Source: Microcaldota archaeon
Lineage (GTDB): Archaea > Micrarchaeota > Micrarchaeia > Micrarchaeales > CABMGC01
DNA: 51,051 bases
Assembly (NCBI GenBank): GCA_027365175.1
Contig: DAHXNY010000001.1
Coordinates: 1 to 51,051 of the forward strand
Reading direction: 5' to 3'
Of this stretch, positions 24,961 to 33,605 are shown in pieces; within the stretch, counting starts at the first letter, position 1, and the number at the start of each line of letters is the position of its first letter. The notes below the pieces were generated by a model. That model was not told where the DNA came from and did not search any database. It saw nothing but the letters and a program-made list of their open reading frames with translations. The translations under genes and the position numbers were made by a program.

Positions 24961-26550
24961 CCTGTTTGCAGCCTCTTTGACGAAGCTTACAAACAATGGT
25001 GCAGGGCTTTCCAGCCTTGATTTCAGCTCAGGATGCGACTGCGTGCCTATGCCGAAGCCATCCTTCCATTCTATAAACTCGACAAGGTCTTCCTTGGGAT
25101 TTATACCTGCAATTACCAGGCCTTTGCTCTTCATGGCCTGCTTGTACTTGTTGTTGAATTCATACCTGTGCCTGTGCCTCTCTGTTATCTTCCTGTTCGA
25201 GTATGCATCATAGGAATAGGTATTTGGAGAGAGAATGCATTCGTATGCGCCGAGGCGCATCGTCCCTCCCTTGGTCCTTATTCCCCGCTGCCACTCTATG
25301 ATATCTATCACTTTGTATTTTGTCTTTGGATTCATCTCTGTGGAATTTGCATTCTTCAGCCCGCATGCATTCCTCGCGTATTCAACAGCCATAAGCTGCA
25401 TGCCTAGGCAGAGCCCGAGGAACGGCATCTGATTTTCCCTTGCATATTCTATTGCATTTATCATTCCTTCCGTGCCTCGCTTGCCGAATCCTCCAGGAAC
25501 TATTATGCCATCGAGCCCTGAAAGGCGCTTTATGCTGTTCTTCTTCTCAAGGTCTGTCGATTCTATCCAGTCTATGTTTACACGCACATTGTTGAAAGCG
25601 CCTGCGTGTATAAGGGCTTCCCGCAGGCTTGCATAAGAGTCCTTAAGGTCGGTGTACTTGCCTACAATGCCTATGTCAACCTTGCCCTCCGGATTCCTAA
25701 TCTTATCCGTCATGCTGTCCCATGCGTTAAGCTTCTTCCTGTTTATCCTGCCTGAAAGGCCCAGATCCTTTAGCAGGATTTTGTCCAGACCCTGATTCAT
25801 GAAATGAAGCGGAAGGTGATATATGGTATAGTCATCTGAATCGTCTATCACCCTGTCAGGCTCTAGATTTGAGAAGAGTGAGATTTTTTCCTTTGCCTTT
25901 TTCTCAAGCGGAGCCTTTGATCTGCATATCACTACATTTGGAGAGATGCCTACCTGCTGCAGCTGCCTCAGCCCTATCTGCGTGGGTTTTGTCTTCTGCT
26001 CCCCCACGACATCGAGTGCAGGCACGTATGTAAGGCATACGAAGGTAACATCATGATTGGTTGCGAATTGCCTCATGGCCTCTATGAAGTAGCTGTTCTC
26101 TATGTCCCCTACCGTTCCTCCGACCTCTATTACAAGAACGTCCGGTTCCTTCTTCTCGTAGATGTTTTCTACATTACCTATTACCTCGTTGGTGAGGTGG
26201 GGGATTATCTGTACATCTTCTCCCAAGAAGCCTCCCTTCCTCTCCTTTGTTACAAGTTTTGAGAAGAGCTTGCCTCCCGTTATTGAAAGGTCCCCGGTAA
26301 GGTTCTTGTTCAGGAAGCGCTCGTAAAGGCCGAAGTCCATGTCGACCTCGCTTTTGTCATCAAGCACGAATACCTCTCCGTGCCTGTATGGATTCATTGT
26401 ACCGCAGTCATAATTCAGGTATCCGTCGAACTTTACCGGCAGCACCTTAAGATCGTAAAAATCGAACATCTTCATTATCGCAGACGTTACCGCTCCCTTG
26501 CCCAGGCCGCTCATCAGCAGACCTAACACAACGATATATTTCGGGGGCAT
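24946..26550 (-). CDS. pyrG: CTP synthase
   Basis: Converts UTP to CTP with glutamine. From the ATG at 26550 (MPPKYIVVLGLLMSGLGKG) it is about 534 residues; an earlier ATG at 26589 adds 13 non-conserved residues. The synthetase domain has the P-loop, DGYLNYDCGTMNPYRHGEVFV and EVGGTVGDIEN. The glutaminase domain has PGGFGKRG, FLGLCLGMQ (nucleophile Cys) and a C-terminal SHPELKSR. The P-loop differs from the usual GGVVSSLGKG in its early residues, and DPGT is DCGT, so this is a divergent but apparently complete enzyme. Confidence 0.95.
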   Translation of the reverse strand: MPPKYIVVLGLLMSGLGKGAVTSAIMKMFDFYDLKVLPVKFDGYLNYDCGTMNPYRHGEVFVLDDKSEVDMDFGLYERFLNKNLTGDLSITGGKLFSKLVTKERKGGFLGEDVQIIPHLTNEVIGNVENIYEKKEPDVLVIEVGGTVGDIENSYFIEAMRQFATNHDVTFVCLTYVPALDVVGEQKTKPTQIGLRQLQQVGISPNVVICRSKAPLEKKAKEKISLFSNLEPDRVIDDSDDYTIYHLPLHFMNQGLDKILLKDLGLSGRINRKKLNAWDSMTDKIRNPEGKVDIGIVGKYTDLKDSYASLREALIHAGAFNNVRVNIDWIESTDLEKKNSIKRLSGLDGIIVPGGFGKRGTEGMINAIEYARENQMPFLGLCLGMQLMAVEYARNACGLKNANSTEMNPKTKYKVIDIIEWQRGIRTKGGTMRLGAYECILSPNTYSYDAYSNRKITERHRHRYEFNNKYKQAMKSKGLVIAGINPKEDLVEFIEWKDGFGIGTQSHPELKSRLESPAPLFVSFVKEAANRSASK

Positions 26551-26635
26551 GATAGATTTGTCCTGGAAAATATTATATATACTCCGCAATGGAACGTTTT
26601 ATTAAATTTCATAACTATAAGTCGGATGTGATTTT

Positions 26636-27157
26636 ATGAACGTGAAGATAGGAGACGAAGCCCCGAAGAAGGTGAATGCTTTTCTTGAGATACCCAAGGG
26701 TTCGAACATAAAGTATGAGTATGATGAAAAGAATGAAGTGATAAAGGTTGACAGGATACTTCACACCTCTATGGTTTATCCTTACAATTATGGATTTATA
26801 CCTGAGACTCTTGGAGAGGACGATGATCCTCTTGATATAATGGTGATAACTTCGAGCGCATTCGCACCTGGAACGATAGTGAAGGTTAAGCCAATAGGGG
26901 TCTTGCTGATGAAGGATGAGGAGGGCATAGACACTAAGGTAATGGCGGTGCCGGTTGAGAAGATAGATCCTTCTTCTAAGGGCATAAATGATATCAAGGA
27001 CCTTGATGAACACACGAAAGAGATGATAGCGCACTTCTTCTCATACTACAAGAGCATAGAGCCTGGAAAGTGGGCCAAGACGGAAGGATGGAAGGGTGCA
27101 GAGGAGGCCCATAAGTTCATAGAGGAGGCGCTTGACAGGGCAGCTAAAGAAGAATGA
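26636..27157 (+). CDS. ppa: Inorganic pyrophosphatase
   Basis: A 173-residue soluble family I PPase. Features: VNAFLEIPKGSNIKYEYDEKN, HTSMVYPYNYGFIPETLGEDDDPLDIMV (metal-binding acidic run), LLMKDEEGIDTKVMAVP and HFFSYYKSIEPGKWAKTEGW. It pulls biosynthetic reactions forward, including those of the adjacent nucleotide and aminoacylation genes. It converges on the NFACT-R gene with no gap. Confidence 0.96.
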   Translation: MNVKIGDEAPKKVNAFLEIPKGSNIKYEYDEKNEVIKVDRILHTSMVYPYNYGFIPETLGEDDDPLDIMVITSSAFAPGTIVKVKPIGVLLMKDEEGIDTKVMAVPVEKIDPSSKGINDIKDLDEHTKEMIAHFFSYYKSIEPGKWAKTEGWKGAEEAHKFIEEALDRAAKEE

Positions 27158-27934
27158 TCAGGACACGCTGAATGTCCCTGGCGGCAGATGCTGCATTATG
27201 TAGTCTATGTCATCGTAGCCTATTATCTTGGCTATGCGCTTTGCAGCATCTGATTTCTTGTCCTTGCCCGGTTTTATTATAGCTCTTTTCTTTACGTCCA
27301 AGGTTATTGCCGTGGGAACTGGACATACAATGAATGATTGGCCGGCTTCTTCCTCTTTTGTGAATGCGGCAAGCTCTAGCGCCAGGTTCTTGTGCCACTC
27401 CCTCTCCCCGGATAGCAGAAAGCTGCCTGTACCAAGGGAGCCCTTCTCCTTTGACTTTGAAACCTGATCCCTTTTTAATGCGTAGACGTTTATTGTGGAT
27501 GCACCGCTCTCCCATGCTTTTGAGAAGGCTCCTGCGAAGGCTGCAGCCTCCTCCCTTACCTCCGGAGAGGCACTCTCCCCTTTTTTCAATATAGTTACTG
27601 AGGCGCCGAATATATCTGCATGGAAGAACAGGTCGCCGGTTTCGAAGTGCTTCGCGTTTATCTCCTCGTTCTGCTTTGCGCTCCTTCCCCCGATGACCAT
27701 GGAGCCATCGCTTGCGAAGAACCAGTTGAATCTCTCGTACCACTTCTGCTCACGCTTCTCCTTGAGCTCTTTTTTCTTTACGCTTTTCTCTGTGTGCATC
27801 TTCCGCTCTTCCATTTCGCTTATGGCTGCCAGAGCTCCCTCGGCCTTCCTCTTGGCTACCTTTGACATCTTGTAGTACCTGTCTGCATTCTGCTGTGCGG
27901 ACTTGGTAAAGTCTATCTCTATTTTCATGAGCAT
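27158..27934 (-). CDS. Free-standing coiled-coil plus NFACT-R (DUF814) protein
   Basis: A 258-residue protein matching only the C-terminal half of RqcH/NEMF/Tae2. A coiled coil of about residues 10-65 (KVAKRKAEGALAAISEMEERKMH) is followed by NFACT-R (WYERFNWFFASDGSMVIGGRSAKQNEEINAKHF, ETGDLFFHADIFGASVTILKKG, SFLLSGEREWHKNLALELA). Full-length archaeal RqcH is about 650 residues with an NFACT-N domain and HhH domain first; these are missing here. It may be a split gene with its N-half elsewhere, or a reduced form. Family role: binds stalled 60S/50S-peptidyl-tRNA in ribosome quality control. GTG/ATG choices at the N-terminus are minor. Confidence 0.82.
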   Translation of the reverse strand: MLMKIEIDFTKSAQQNADRYYKMSKVAKRKAEGALAAISEMEERKMHTEKSVKKKELKEKREQKWYERFNWFFASDGSMVIGGRSAKQNEEINAKHFETGDLFFHADIFGASVTILKKGESASPEVREEAAAFAGAFSKAWESGASTINVYALKRDQVSKSKEKGSLGTGSFLLSGEREWHKNLALELAAFTKEEEAGQSFIVCPVPTAITLDVKKRAIIKPGKDKKSDAAKRIAKIIGYDDIDYIMQHLPPGTFSVS

Positions 27935-27946
27935 CTGCTAGATAGA

Positions 27947-28138
27947 TTACAGAATAAGAAGGTTTATTATCTCAGCTATTATGAATCCGAGTGTCCCCAG
28001 TATTATTACGCCTATCAGCACTACCTTCAATGTTCTTTTGAAGGTGTTTGCGTCCGGCTTGTAGCTTACGCTGATTATGTGCTTCGAATCTGCATAGAAT
28101 CTCTTTAGTCTAGGAATTGGATTAAGATTTATCTTCAT
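27947..28138 (-). CDS. secE: Protein translocase subunit SecE (Sec61 gamma)
   Basis: A 63-residue single-span protein with an amphipathic N-terminal helix (IPRLKRFYADSKHIISVSYKPD) and a C-terminal membrane helix (VVLIGVIILGTLGFIIAEIINLLIL). This is the SecE/Sss1 layout. It lies 8 bp after ftsZ on the same strand, an arrangement common in archaea. Confidence 0.9.
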   Translation of the reverse strand: MKINLNPIPRLKRFYADSKHIISVSYKPDANTFKRTLKVVLIGVIILGTLGFIIAEIINLLIL

Positions 28139-28146
28139 GCAATCAG

Positions 28147-29217
28147 TTACTCATCAAATATCTGGTCTAGGTCTATATCCTCAGTAGCCCCCACCCTCTC
28201 CTTTATGCCGGTTTCGGTATACTCGGCAAACTCCACTCCGCCAAGGACTACCATTATCTTAAGTGAGCTCTTCTGCATCATGGGCTCTATCCTCGCCCCC
28301 CACTTGAGCATCGCATCAGGGCTTATCCTGCTCGATACCTCCTGGAAGATCCTCTCGGCCTCCCTCAGTGTGAGGTCCTCCCCGCCTATTATGTTGACAA
28401 GGGCCTTCTTTGCTGTTGAAGTATCTACGTCAAGCAGAGGGCTCTTCAGTGTATTGTCAAGCGCTATCTTTGTCCTGTCGCTCTGGTGCGCAACATTCGC
28501 CTCGCCCATGCCTATCACAGCATATCCTGAATCCTTGAGCACGCTCCTCAGGTCTGCAAAATCGAGATTCACCATTCCGGGCTTGGTCACCATCTCTATT
28601 ATGCCCTTGGTTGCATTTGAGAGCACTTCATCGCTTATCTTGAATGCCATGTTTAGCGGCAAATCAGGAGCGACTGCGAGCAGTTTGTCGTTAGGTATTA
28701 TTATCGTCGTGTCGGTGGCTCTTTTCAGCCTCGCGAGCCCTTCCAGAGCGTTGCGCATCCTTATCTTGCCTTCACTTCCGAATGGCAGTGTGGCTATTGC
28801 AACGGTAAGTGCGCCTGCCTCTTTAGCCTCGTGCGCTATTATAGGTATTGAACCTGTTCCTGTGCCTCCTCCGAGGCCGCAGGTTATGAATACCAATTGT
28901 GCGTCTCCCAGAAGATGCCTTATGTCCTCCTTTGATTCTATGGCGGATTCCTCTCCGACCTTAGGGTCGCTGCCTGCCCCCAATCCCTTGGTTATCTTTT
29001 TTCCGAGAAGCACCTTCCTGTGCGCCTTTGTCCTTGCGAGGTGAGGAGCATCCGTGTTCATCGCTATTACCGTGGCGCCTTCTATCTGCAGCTCCGTCAT
29101 CCTTGTTGCAGTATTCGATCCGCTCCCTCCTGCTCCTACCACGTATACCTTTGGCTTCGCTGATTCTATGAATTTAAGAAGTTCTTCGTCATCAGGTGAG
29201 ATTGTTTGTTCTGGCAT
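28147..29217 (-). CDS. ftsZ: Cell division GTPase FtsZ
   Basis: A 356-residue tubulin-fold GTPase. Features: VYVVGAGGSGSNTATRM (N-terminal nucleotide site), LITCGLGGGTGTGS (tubulin signature GGGTGTG), ATLPFGSEGKIR, NLDFADLRSVLKDSGYAVIGMGEA (catalytic T7 region with NLDFAD) and a short C-tail. It forms the division ring. It is followed by secE. Confidence 0.96.
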   Translation of the reverse strand: MPEQTISPDDEELLKFIESAKPKVYVVGAGGSGSNTATRMTELQIEGATVIAMNTDAPHLARTKAHRKVLLGKKITKGLGAGSDPKVGEESAIESKEDIRHLLGDAQLVFITCGLGGGTGTGSIPIIAHEAKEAGALTVAIATLPFGSEGKIRMRNALEGLARLKRATDTTIIIPNDKLLAVAPDLPLNMAFKISDEVLSNATKGIIEMVTKPGMVNLDFADLRSVLKDSGYAVIGMGEANVAHQSDRTKIALDNTLKSPLLDVDTSTAKKALVNIIGGEDLTLREAERIFQEVSSRISPDAMLKWGARIEPMMQKSSLKIMVVLGGVEFAEYTETGIKERVGATEDIDLDQIFDE

Positions 29218-29349
29218 ATTATTACCGGTTGTTAATCTAGTCGCTTTATTGTATATATCTAAAAAGTAATAAAAATGTGTGCTGTTCCTGCAGGCATCTG
29301 CACGATAAAGTTATTAAAGAAGAATCGTATCTGATATGTAGCTGTTTTC

Positions 29350-30432
29350 ATGGACATTGAGACAAAAATGGAAGTGATGAAAGGTTTTGCGCAGGAGATA
29401 ATCACGGTAGACGACCTGAGGAGCCTTTTCGAGACGAATAATCACCCAATAGCATATGACGGTTTTGAGCCTTCAGGCATGGTTCCGATACACTCTGGAT
29501 TGTACAGGGCCAAAACGATAAATAAGATGCTTGGAATAGGCATAAGGTTCAACCTGTACGTTGCCGATTATTTCGCATTCATAAACAACAAGATGGGAGG
29601 AAATCTTGAGCATATAAGAGATGTAGGAAACTATTTTGTCGAGGCTTGGAAGGGTGCAGGGATAGATATAAGCAAGATAAATGTGATCTGGGCGAAGGAC
29701 CTTATGGATGATTTTTCTTATTGGGACAGATTCATAAAGGTAGGGAGGGCTTTCTCGCTTGACAGGGCTAAGCGCGCCATAACCATAATGGGGAGGAAGG
29801 AGGGCGATTCCCTTGATGCCGCACAGCTCTTCTATCCTGCAATGCAGGTAACTGACGTATTCCAGATGGATATAGACATATGCCAATTAGGCCTTGATCA
29901 GAGAAAGGCAAGTATACTCGCACGCGAGGTTGCACAGAAGTACAAATGGAAGGTGCCAGTAGTAGTCAGCCATCCTTACATATTGGGGCTGAAAGGCAAA
30001 CCCCAGGAGCTTAAGACCCAGGATGAGGCTGAGCTTATGCAGTATAAGATGTCCAAGTCGGATCCCAAGTCATCCATACTCATTCACGATACTTACGAAG
30101 AGATTAAGGAAAAGGTGGGCCATGCATACTGCCCAGAGAAGGTTATAGACGGCAATCCGATGTTCAATTATCTTGAACTCATCATACTGGATGATTTCTC
30201 AAAGCCGATAACCATAGACAGGCCTCAGAAATTCGGCGGGGCTATAGAGGCCAAGGACTATGAGGAGCTAAAGCGCATGTACAAAGAAGGCAAGATACAC
30301 CCGGTGGACCTTAAGGCCTTTGTGGCTGATGAGCTTGAGAGGATGATAAAGCCTGTAAGGGAGCACTTTGAGAAGGATAAGCGGGCTAAAGAGCTTTACG
30401 AAAGGGTAAAGGGCTACAGCATTACCAGATGA
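29350..30432 (+). CDS. tyrS: Tyrosine--tRNA ligase
   Basis: A 360-residue archaeal/eukaryal-type TyrRS. Features: YDGFEPSGMVPIHSG (HIGH-like site), YFAFINNKMGG, QVTDVFQMDIDICQLGLDQRKASILAREV and the KMSKSDPKSSI loop. The TyrRS pattern (Y..D..Q..GGxDQ) fits tyrosine better than tryptophan. The C-terminal region is short, as in archaea. It is a single gene with its own leader; its cognate tRNA-Tyr is at 12178. Confidence 0.94.
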   Translation: MDIETKMEVMKGFAQEIITVDDLRSLFETNNHPIAYDGFEPSGMVPIHSGLYRAKTINKMLGIGIRFNLYVADYFAFINNKMGGNLEHIRDVGNYFVEAWKGAGIDISKINVIWAKDLMDDFSYWDRFIKVGRAFSLDRAKRAITIMGRKEGDSLDAAQLFYPAMQVTDVFQMDIDICQLGLDQRKASILAREVAQKYKWKVPVVVSHPYILGLKGKPQELKTQDEAELMQYKMSKSDPKSSILIHDTYEEIKEKVGHAYCPEKVIDGNPMFNYLELIILDDFSKPITIDRPQKFGGAIEAKDYEELKRMYKEGKIHPVDLKAFVADELERMIKPVREHFEKDKRAKELYERVKGYSITR

Positions 30433-30450
30433 TCGAAATCTGATAATCAA

Positions 30451-32196
30451 TCATACTGACTGGTTGCTCTTCACATAGTATAACACTGCCCTGAATGGAT
30501 ATGCATATCCGGTTATTGCCGAGGAATAGTTCTGGCTTGTATTAGGATAAAGCACTGTCTGCCAGCCTGGGCATTGATTTAGAGGATCTGGAGTGTAATT
30601 AAGTGATCCTACCTTTGCATACTTTGTCAGTACCACATATGAACCCTCAGGTATGCCCGTACAGTTTTGTATGTTGTCAAGGCCTCTGAGTCTGCTGAGA
30701 TTGTCGAATCGCATGTAAACCCCTATGTTTGAGAACATCTGCGTGTATGCTGCCGGATAGTATATGACAGTGGTATTCGGCAGTGTGTTAAGGTAGTTTG
30801 ATATCGCAAATGTGTCGTATCTTGAAAGTGACATCGCTTCGTACTGTGTGAAATTTATCTGGAGTGAAGTGATTGTAAGGAATAGTATGACAAGCGCTGC
30901 GATTATTGCAGAGTAAGGGATTGTTTTCAATTTTATCTTTGATGCACCTTTGCTTCCCAATAGACGGAGCTGCTGCTTGCTTGCCTCCGCCCATCTTATC
31001 AACGCCATGGCTATTATTATCGCAGTAGGTACAGCTATCAGAGTAAGGAACCTTGGCAGCCTGTGTGTGAGCAGATACTCGAATGGGATAAGACTGAAGT
31101 GCATAGGTCCGAACTCAAGATAGAGGAGGCCTGCGAGGAACCAGAACAACGCGAAATAAGCGCGTTTTTCTTTTCTTAATATTAGGTATAGTGCAGAGAG
31201 AATGAGTGCATAGAAGAAAAAGCCCACTATGTTGAAATCGGTCACGTATATCTGGCTCCATATTGAGAGTGGATTGAAATTCAGTCTTGATATGTTGCTC
31301 GATACTATTTGCATTATATTATAAGGGAGCATCCATTGCGGATAGAAACTGAGGTTCTGGTTTGCGGAGCCTATTGTCGTATACTGTCCGTTCTTCATCA
31401 CTCCTATCGCGCTGAAATAGTTTGAATTTGTAGTATAGGTTATCAGAGGATGTCCGGAATTAACGTAATTGAACGCCATTAATGCTATGCCTATTGCTAA
31501 AATTCCGTAGATAAGATAGAGGGATGTCATGTTTACCGTTATCTTCTTCCTGAACAGCTCTACCAGCAGATACAGAATTGCAATCGGAATTACTATGAAG
31601 CCTTCTGGAGTTACCAGCGGGGATGCTGTCATGAATATGCCTGCAGCGAAGTACCAGAATCTGGAAGACCTCCTCTGCGCGTAGAGTATAGACAGCATTG
31701 CCATGGTGGTCATGAACATCATAGGTATGTTGTCGCTCACCGTGGGTGCAAGTATTGCGGTTAACGGAAATATTGATAATAAGAAAGCAGATAGAAGCCC
31801 TACTTTTTCATCGTATAGCTCCTTTCCTATATAAAACGCTGCGACTACACTGCCGACAAAACAGAGTATGTCCCAGATGCTATCCGTGAACAGGCTGACT
31901 CCGAATAGCTTGTAGAAAACGGCTATCGGAAAAATCATTAAGAGCCTTACACTGAAGATGTATGAGCTCTGTGTGAAGTTTCCGGTAGCTGCACCGTATG
32001 CAAGGGACAGATAAGTAGGGTCATCCCCATAAGCGGACGGGCCTATTACGAATACTAAAGAGTATATAAGTGCAAACGCCGCTATTGCAATCAGTGCAAT
32101 CTTATAATTTCTTGATAGTTTTTTGCTTTTGGGCTTGCGTTCGGTTCCTTTGGGTTTTCTTTGCGCAGCTTTTTTGCCATTATTACGTTTAGCCAA
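30451..32196 (-). CDS. PMT/GT39-like polytopic membrane protein
   Basis: A 581-residue protein. The N-terminus is very basic (MAKRNNGKKAAQRKPKGTERKPKSK) and about 12 membrane helices follow. The first loop has SAYGDDPTYLSLAYGAATG, the acidic DD of ArnT/PMT-type GT-C enzymes, and a later loop has PTVSDNIPMMF. The C-terminal ~130 residues are soluble and outside, with several Asn sequons. It probably transfers a sugar from a polyprenyl-phosphate donor to a surface protein or lipid. The start may be the internal Met; the basic tail is coded in a normal frame. Confidence 0.7.
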   Translation of the reverse strand: MAKRNNGKKAAQRKPKGTERKPKSKKLSRNYKIALIAIAAFALIYSLVFVIGPSAYGDDPTYLSLAYGAATGNFTQSSYIFSVRLLMIFPIAVFYKLFGVSLFTDSIWDILCFVGSVVAAFYIGKELYDEKVGLLSAFLLSIFPLTAILAPTVSDNIPMMFMTTMAMLSILYAQRRSSRFWYFAAGIFMTASPLVTPEGFIVIPIAILYLLVELFRKKITVNMTSLYLIYGILAIGIALMAFNYVNSGHPLITYTTNSNYFSAIGVMKNGQYTTIGSANQNLSFYPQWMLPYNIMQIVSSNISRLNFNPLSIWSQIYVTDFNIVGFFFYALILSALYLILRKEKRAYFALFWFLAGLLYLEFGPMHFSLIPFEYLLTHRLPRFLTLIAVPTAIIIAMALIRWAEASKQQLRLLGSKGASKIKLKTIPYSAIIAALVILFLTITSLQINFTQYEAMSLSRYDTFAISNYLNTLPNTTVIYYPAAYTQMFSNIGVYMRFDNLSRLRGLDNIQNCTGIPEGSYVVLTKYAKVGSLNYTPDPLNQCPGWQTVLYPNTSQNYSSAITGYAYPFRAVLYYVKSNQSV

Positions 32197-32317
32197 GCTA
32201 TCAACACCCTATAATTAACATTTATCCTTCCTGTTTTGCATTTATATTTGTTAGTGCTCCGGTTGCTGATGAAAAATAGCATGCTTAATAAATGTGCATA
32301 GTATAGATTTAGGTTGT

Positions 32318-32438
32318 GCCAGGGTGGCAGAATCTGGTAACGCGCTGGTCTTGAGTTTGCTCAAGAGCTGATTACAAATGATGCAAAAAGCAAACCAGTT
32401 CCCTTCGGGGATTTAGGGCTCGAATCCCTACCCTGGCG
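32318..32438 (+). tRNA. tRNA-Ser (TGA) with intron
   Basis: Acceptor GCCAGGG pairs with CCCTGGC (32431-32437), with G73 as in archaeal Ser tRNAs. The anticodon stem CTGGT (32345-32349) pairs with ACCAG (32394-32398). The anticodon TGA is at 32352-32354. A roughly 37-nt intron (about 32356-32392) is at 37/38. The variable arm is long (tCCCttcGGGg) and the T-arm is TAGGG-CTCGAAT-CCCTA. Leu is less likely because A73 is absent and the loop reads cTTGAg. Confidence 0.85.
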
Positions 32439-32488
32439 AATTATTTTAAGTTAAGAAGACCTGCCTTTACGCATATTTACATTTGGGC

Positions 32489-32932
32489 TTAATTTCCTAG
32501 TAAGTTTGTCTTTAGTTTTTCATTCTCTGCTGCTTCTACAAGACGCTTATCTGCAGAGACAAAAATGTCTGCATTCTCTTTTTTTGCAGTCGTTATCTGC
32601 AGTGCATCGGCGATGTAGATGTGGTGTTTGATAACGTTGATTATAGAATCCTGCAGAATTGAGTTATTAAGATCGCTTATTTCTATTGCTTGAAGTCTAG
32701 ACAAATCCCTAAATTCATCAAGCATTAGTTCCATGAGTTTTAGAGTATCCTGCTCTTTTGTCCTTCTTGAAAATTTGTCAAAAACGGTAGCTGCTTCTCC
32801 AATGTTCCAGTATGATATGATTATGACGTTCTCGCTATCCAACGCCCCGTTGAATATAACATCAACCGGCTCGCTCCCGGGCTCTGCAATGTACCTTTTT
32901 ACTAAAGCACTCGTATCTAAGTAGTATCTCAT
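32489..32932 (-). CDS. vapC: VapC-family PIN-domain toxin
   Basis: A 147-residue PIN-domain RNase. The acidic residues are in YYLDTSALVKRYIAEPG (D6), ISYWNIGEAATVF (E), HIYIADALQITTA (D) and DIFVSADKRL (D). It is complete and family-sized. It overlaps the antitoxin gene by 4 bp. It lies about 50 bp downstream of tRNA-Ser, a common landing place for mobile cassettes. Confidence 0.9.
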   Translation of the reverse strand: MRYYLDTSALVKRYIAEPGSEPVDVIFNGALDSENVIIISYWNIGEAATVFDKFSRRTKEQDTLKLMELMLDEFRDLSRLQAIEISDLNNSILQDSIINVIKHHIYIADALQITTAKKENADIFVSADKRLVEAAENEKLKTNLLGN

Positions 32933-33210
32933 ATACGACTCGCCCGCATCTCTTTTATAGCTGAAGATGAGTTGAAACCTTCCGGTGCCCTAGGCCTTCG
33001 CTTTTTAATTTCTATAGAAGACATCCTGCGTAGTTTTATGCCTAGTTTTGATGCAAGAGAATTTATTTGGAACTCACTCAGGTGCCCTTCAAGCGCCTCT
33101 TCGAGCACTTCGCTCATGGTCTTGCCACTTAGTGCAAGAGAAGATTTTGCTTTCCTAACAGTATCTTCATCTACGGAGAGTGTTACATTCCGCTTTTTTG
33201 GGGTATCCAT
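32929..33210 (-). CDS. vapB: VapB-like ribbon-helix-helix antitoxin
   Basis: From the ATG at 33210 (MDTPKKRNVTLSVDEDTVRKAKSSLALSGKTM) it is 93 residues; an ATG at 33219 adds MYF. The N-terminal ribbon-helix-helix (NVTLSVDEDTVRKAK, then GKTMSEVLEEAL) binds DNA and the C-terminal tail binds the PIN toxin. Its promoter region holds tandem tatacgta elements. Confidence 0.85.
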   Translation of the reverse strand: MDTPKKRNVTLSVDEDTVRKAKSSLALSGKTMSEVLEEALEGHLSEFQINSLASKLGIKLRRMSSIEIKKRRPRAPEGFNSSSAIKEMRASRI

Positions 33211-33225
33211 AAAATACACGTGTGT

Positions 33226-33252
33226 AATTATATACGTATATACGTATATACT
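33226..33252 (-). promoter_or_regulatory. Operator with tandem tatacgta repeats upstream of vapBC
   Basis: The sequence ta(tatacgta)n at 33229-33252 is made of overlapping, self-complementary tatacgtata units 16-40 bp before the vapB start. Repeats of this type next to a TA promoter are typical binding sites for the antitoxin-toxin complex. A TATA-like cttataaat follows at 33251-33259. Confidence 0.55.
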
Positions 33253-33323
33253 TATAAATATTGTGTAGGGTATAGTAAAGAGTAATTCCTAATATCTGCG
33301 TAAGATATCAGAATATATAGGGT

Positions 33324-33512
33324 GTGAAATACACTTTATATGAACTTTTGCAGGAAGGATTGCTAAAGAATCTTAGAGGCTTTGCAAAGGCTGCAGCAGG
33401 CAATCTTTAGAGGGACGGAATTTTGCTTTCGCATCCTACAGGTTATGGGATGCAGGTATCTTTAGATTCAGAAGTGGCAAAAGAAATAAAGAACCTTTTA
33501 GGTTTATCATGA
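33324..33512 (+). pseudogene. Small ORF with in-frame TAG, unknown
   Basis: A GTG at 33324 opens a frame reading VKYTLYELLQEGLLKNLRG and continuing through FAKAAAGNL. A TAG stands at 33408-33410, and the same frame goes on as RDGILLSHPTGYGMQVSL and DSEVAKEIKNLLGLS to a TGA at 33510. The continuous sense on both sides suggests one 62-residue gene broken by a nonsense codon. The C-terminal part looks like a short DNA-binding or regulator tail, but I do not recognise the family. It lies beside vapBC. The remaining ~100 bp up to 33605 show no gene. Confidence 0.4.
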
Positions 33513-33605
33513 GGGTAGTCCTTTGATATCTGCTTGGAGTCGTGGATAGGTTAGCTGCCCGGAGAATTTTTATCATATATGCTGCGTCTGGCATCTGCGC
33601 ATGTG

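Noticed and set aside
32318-32438. tRNA-Leu reading of the tRNA at 32318
   Set aside because: The discriminator is G and the loop gives TGA, both fitting Ser.
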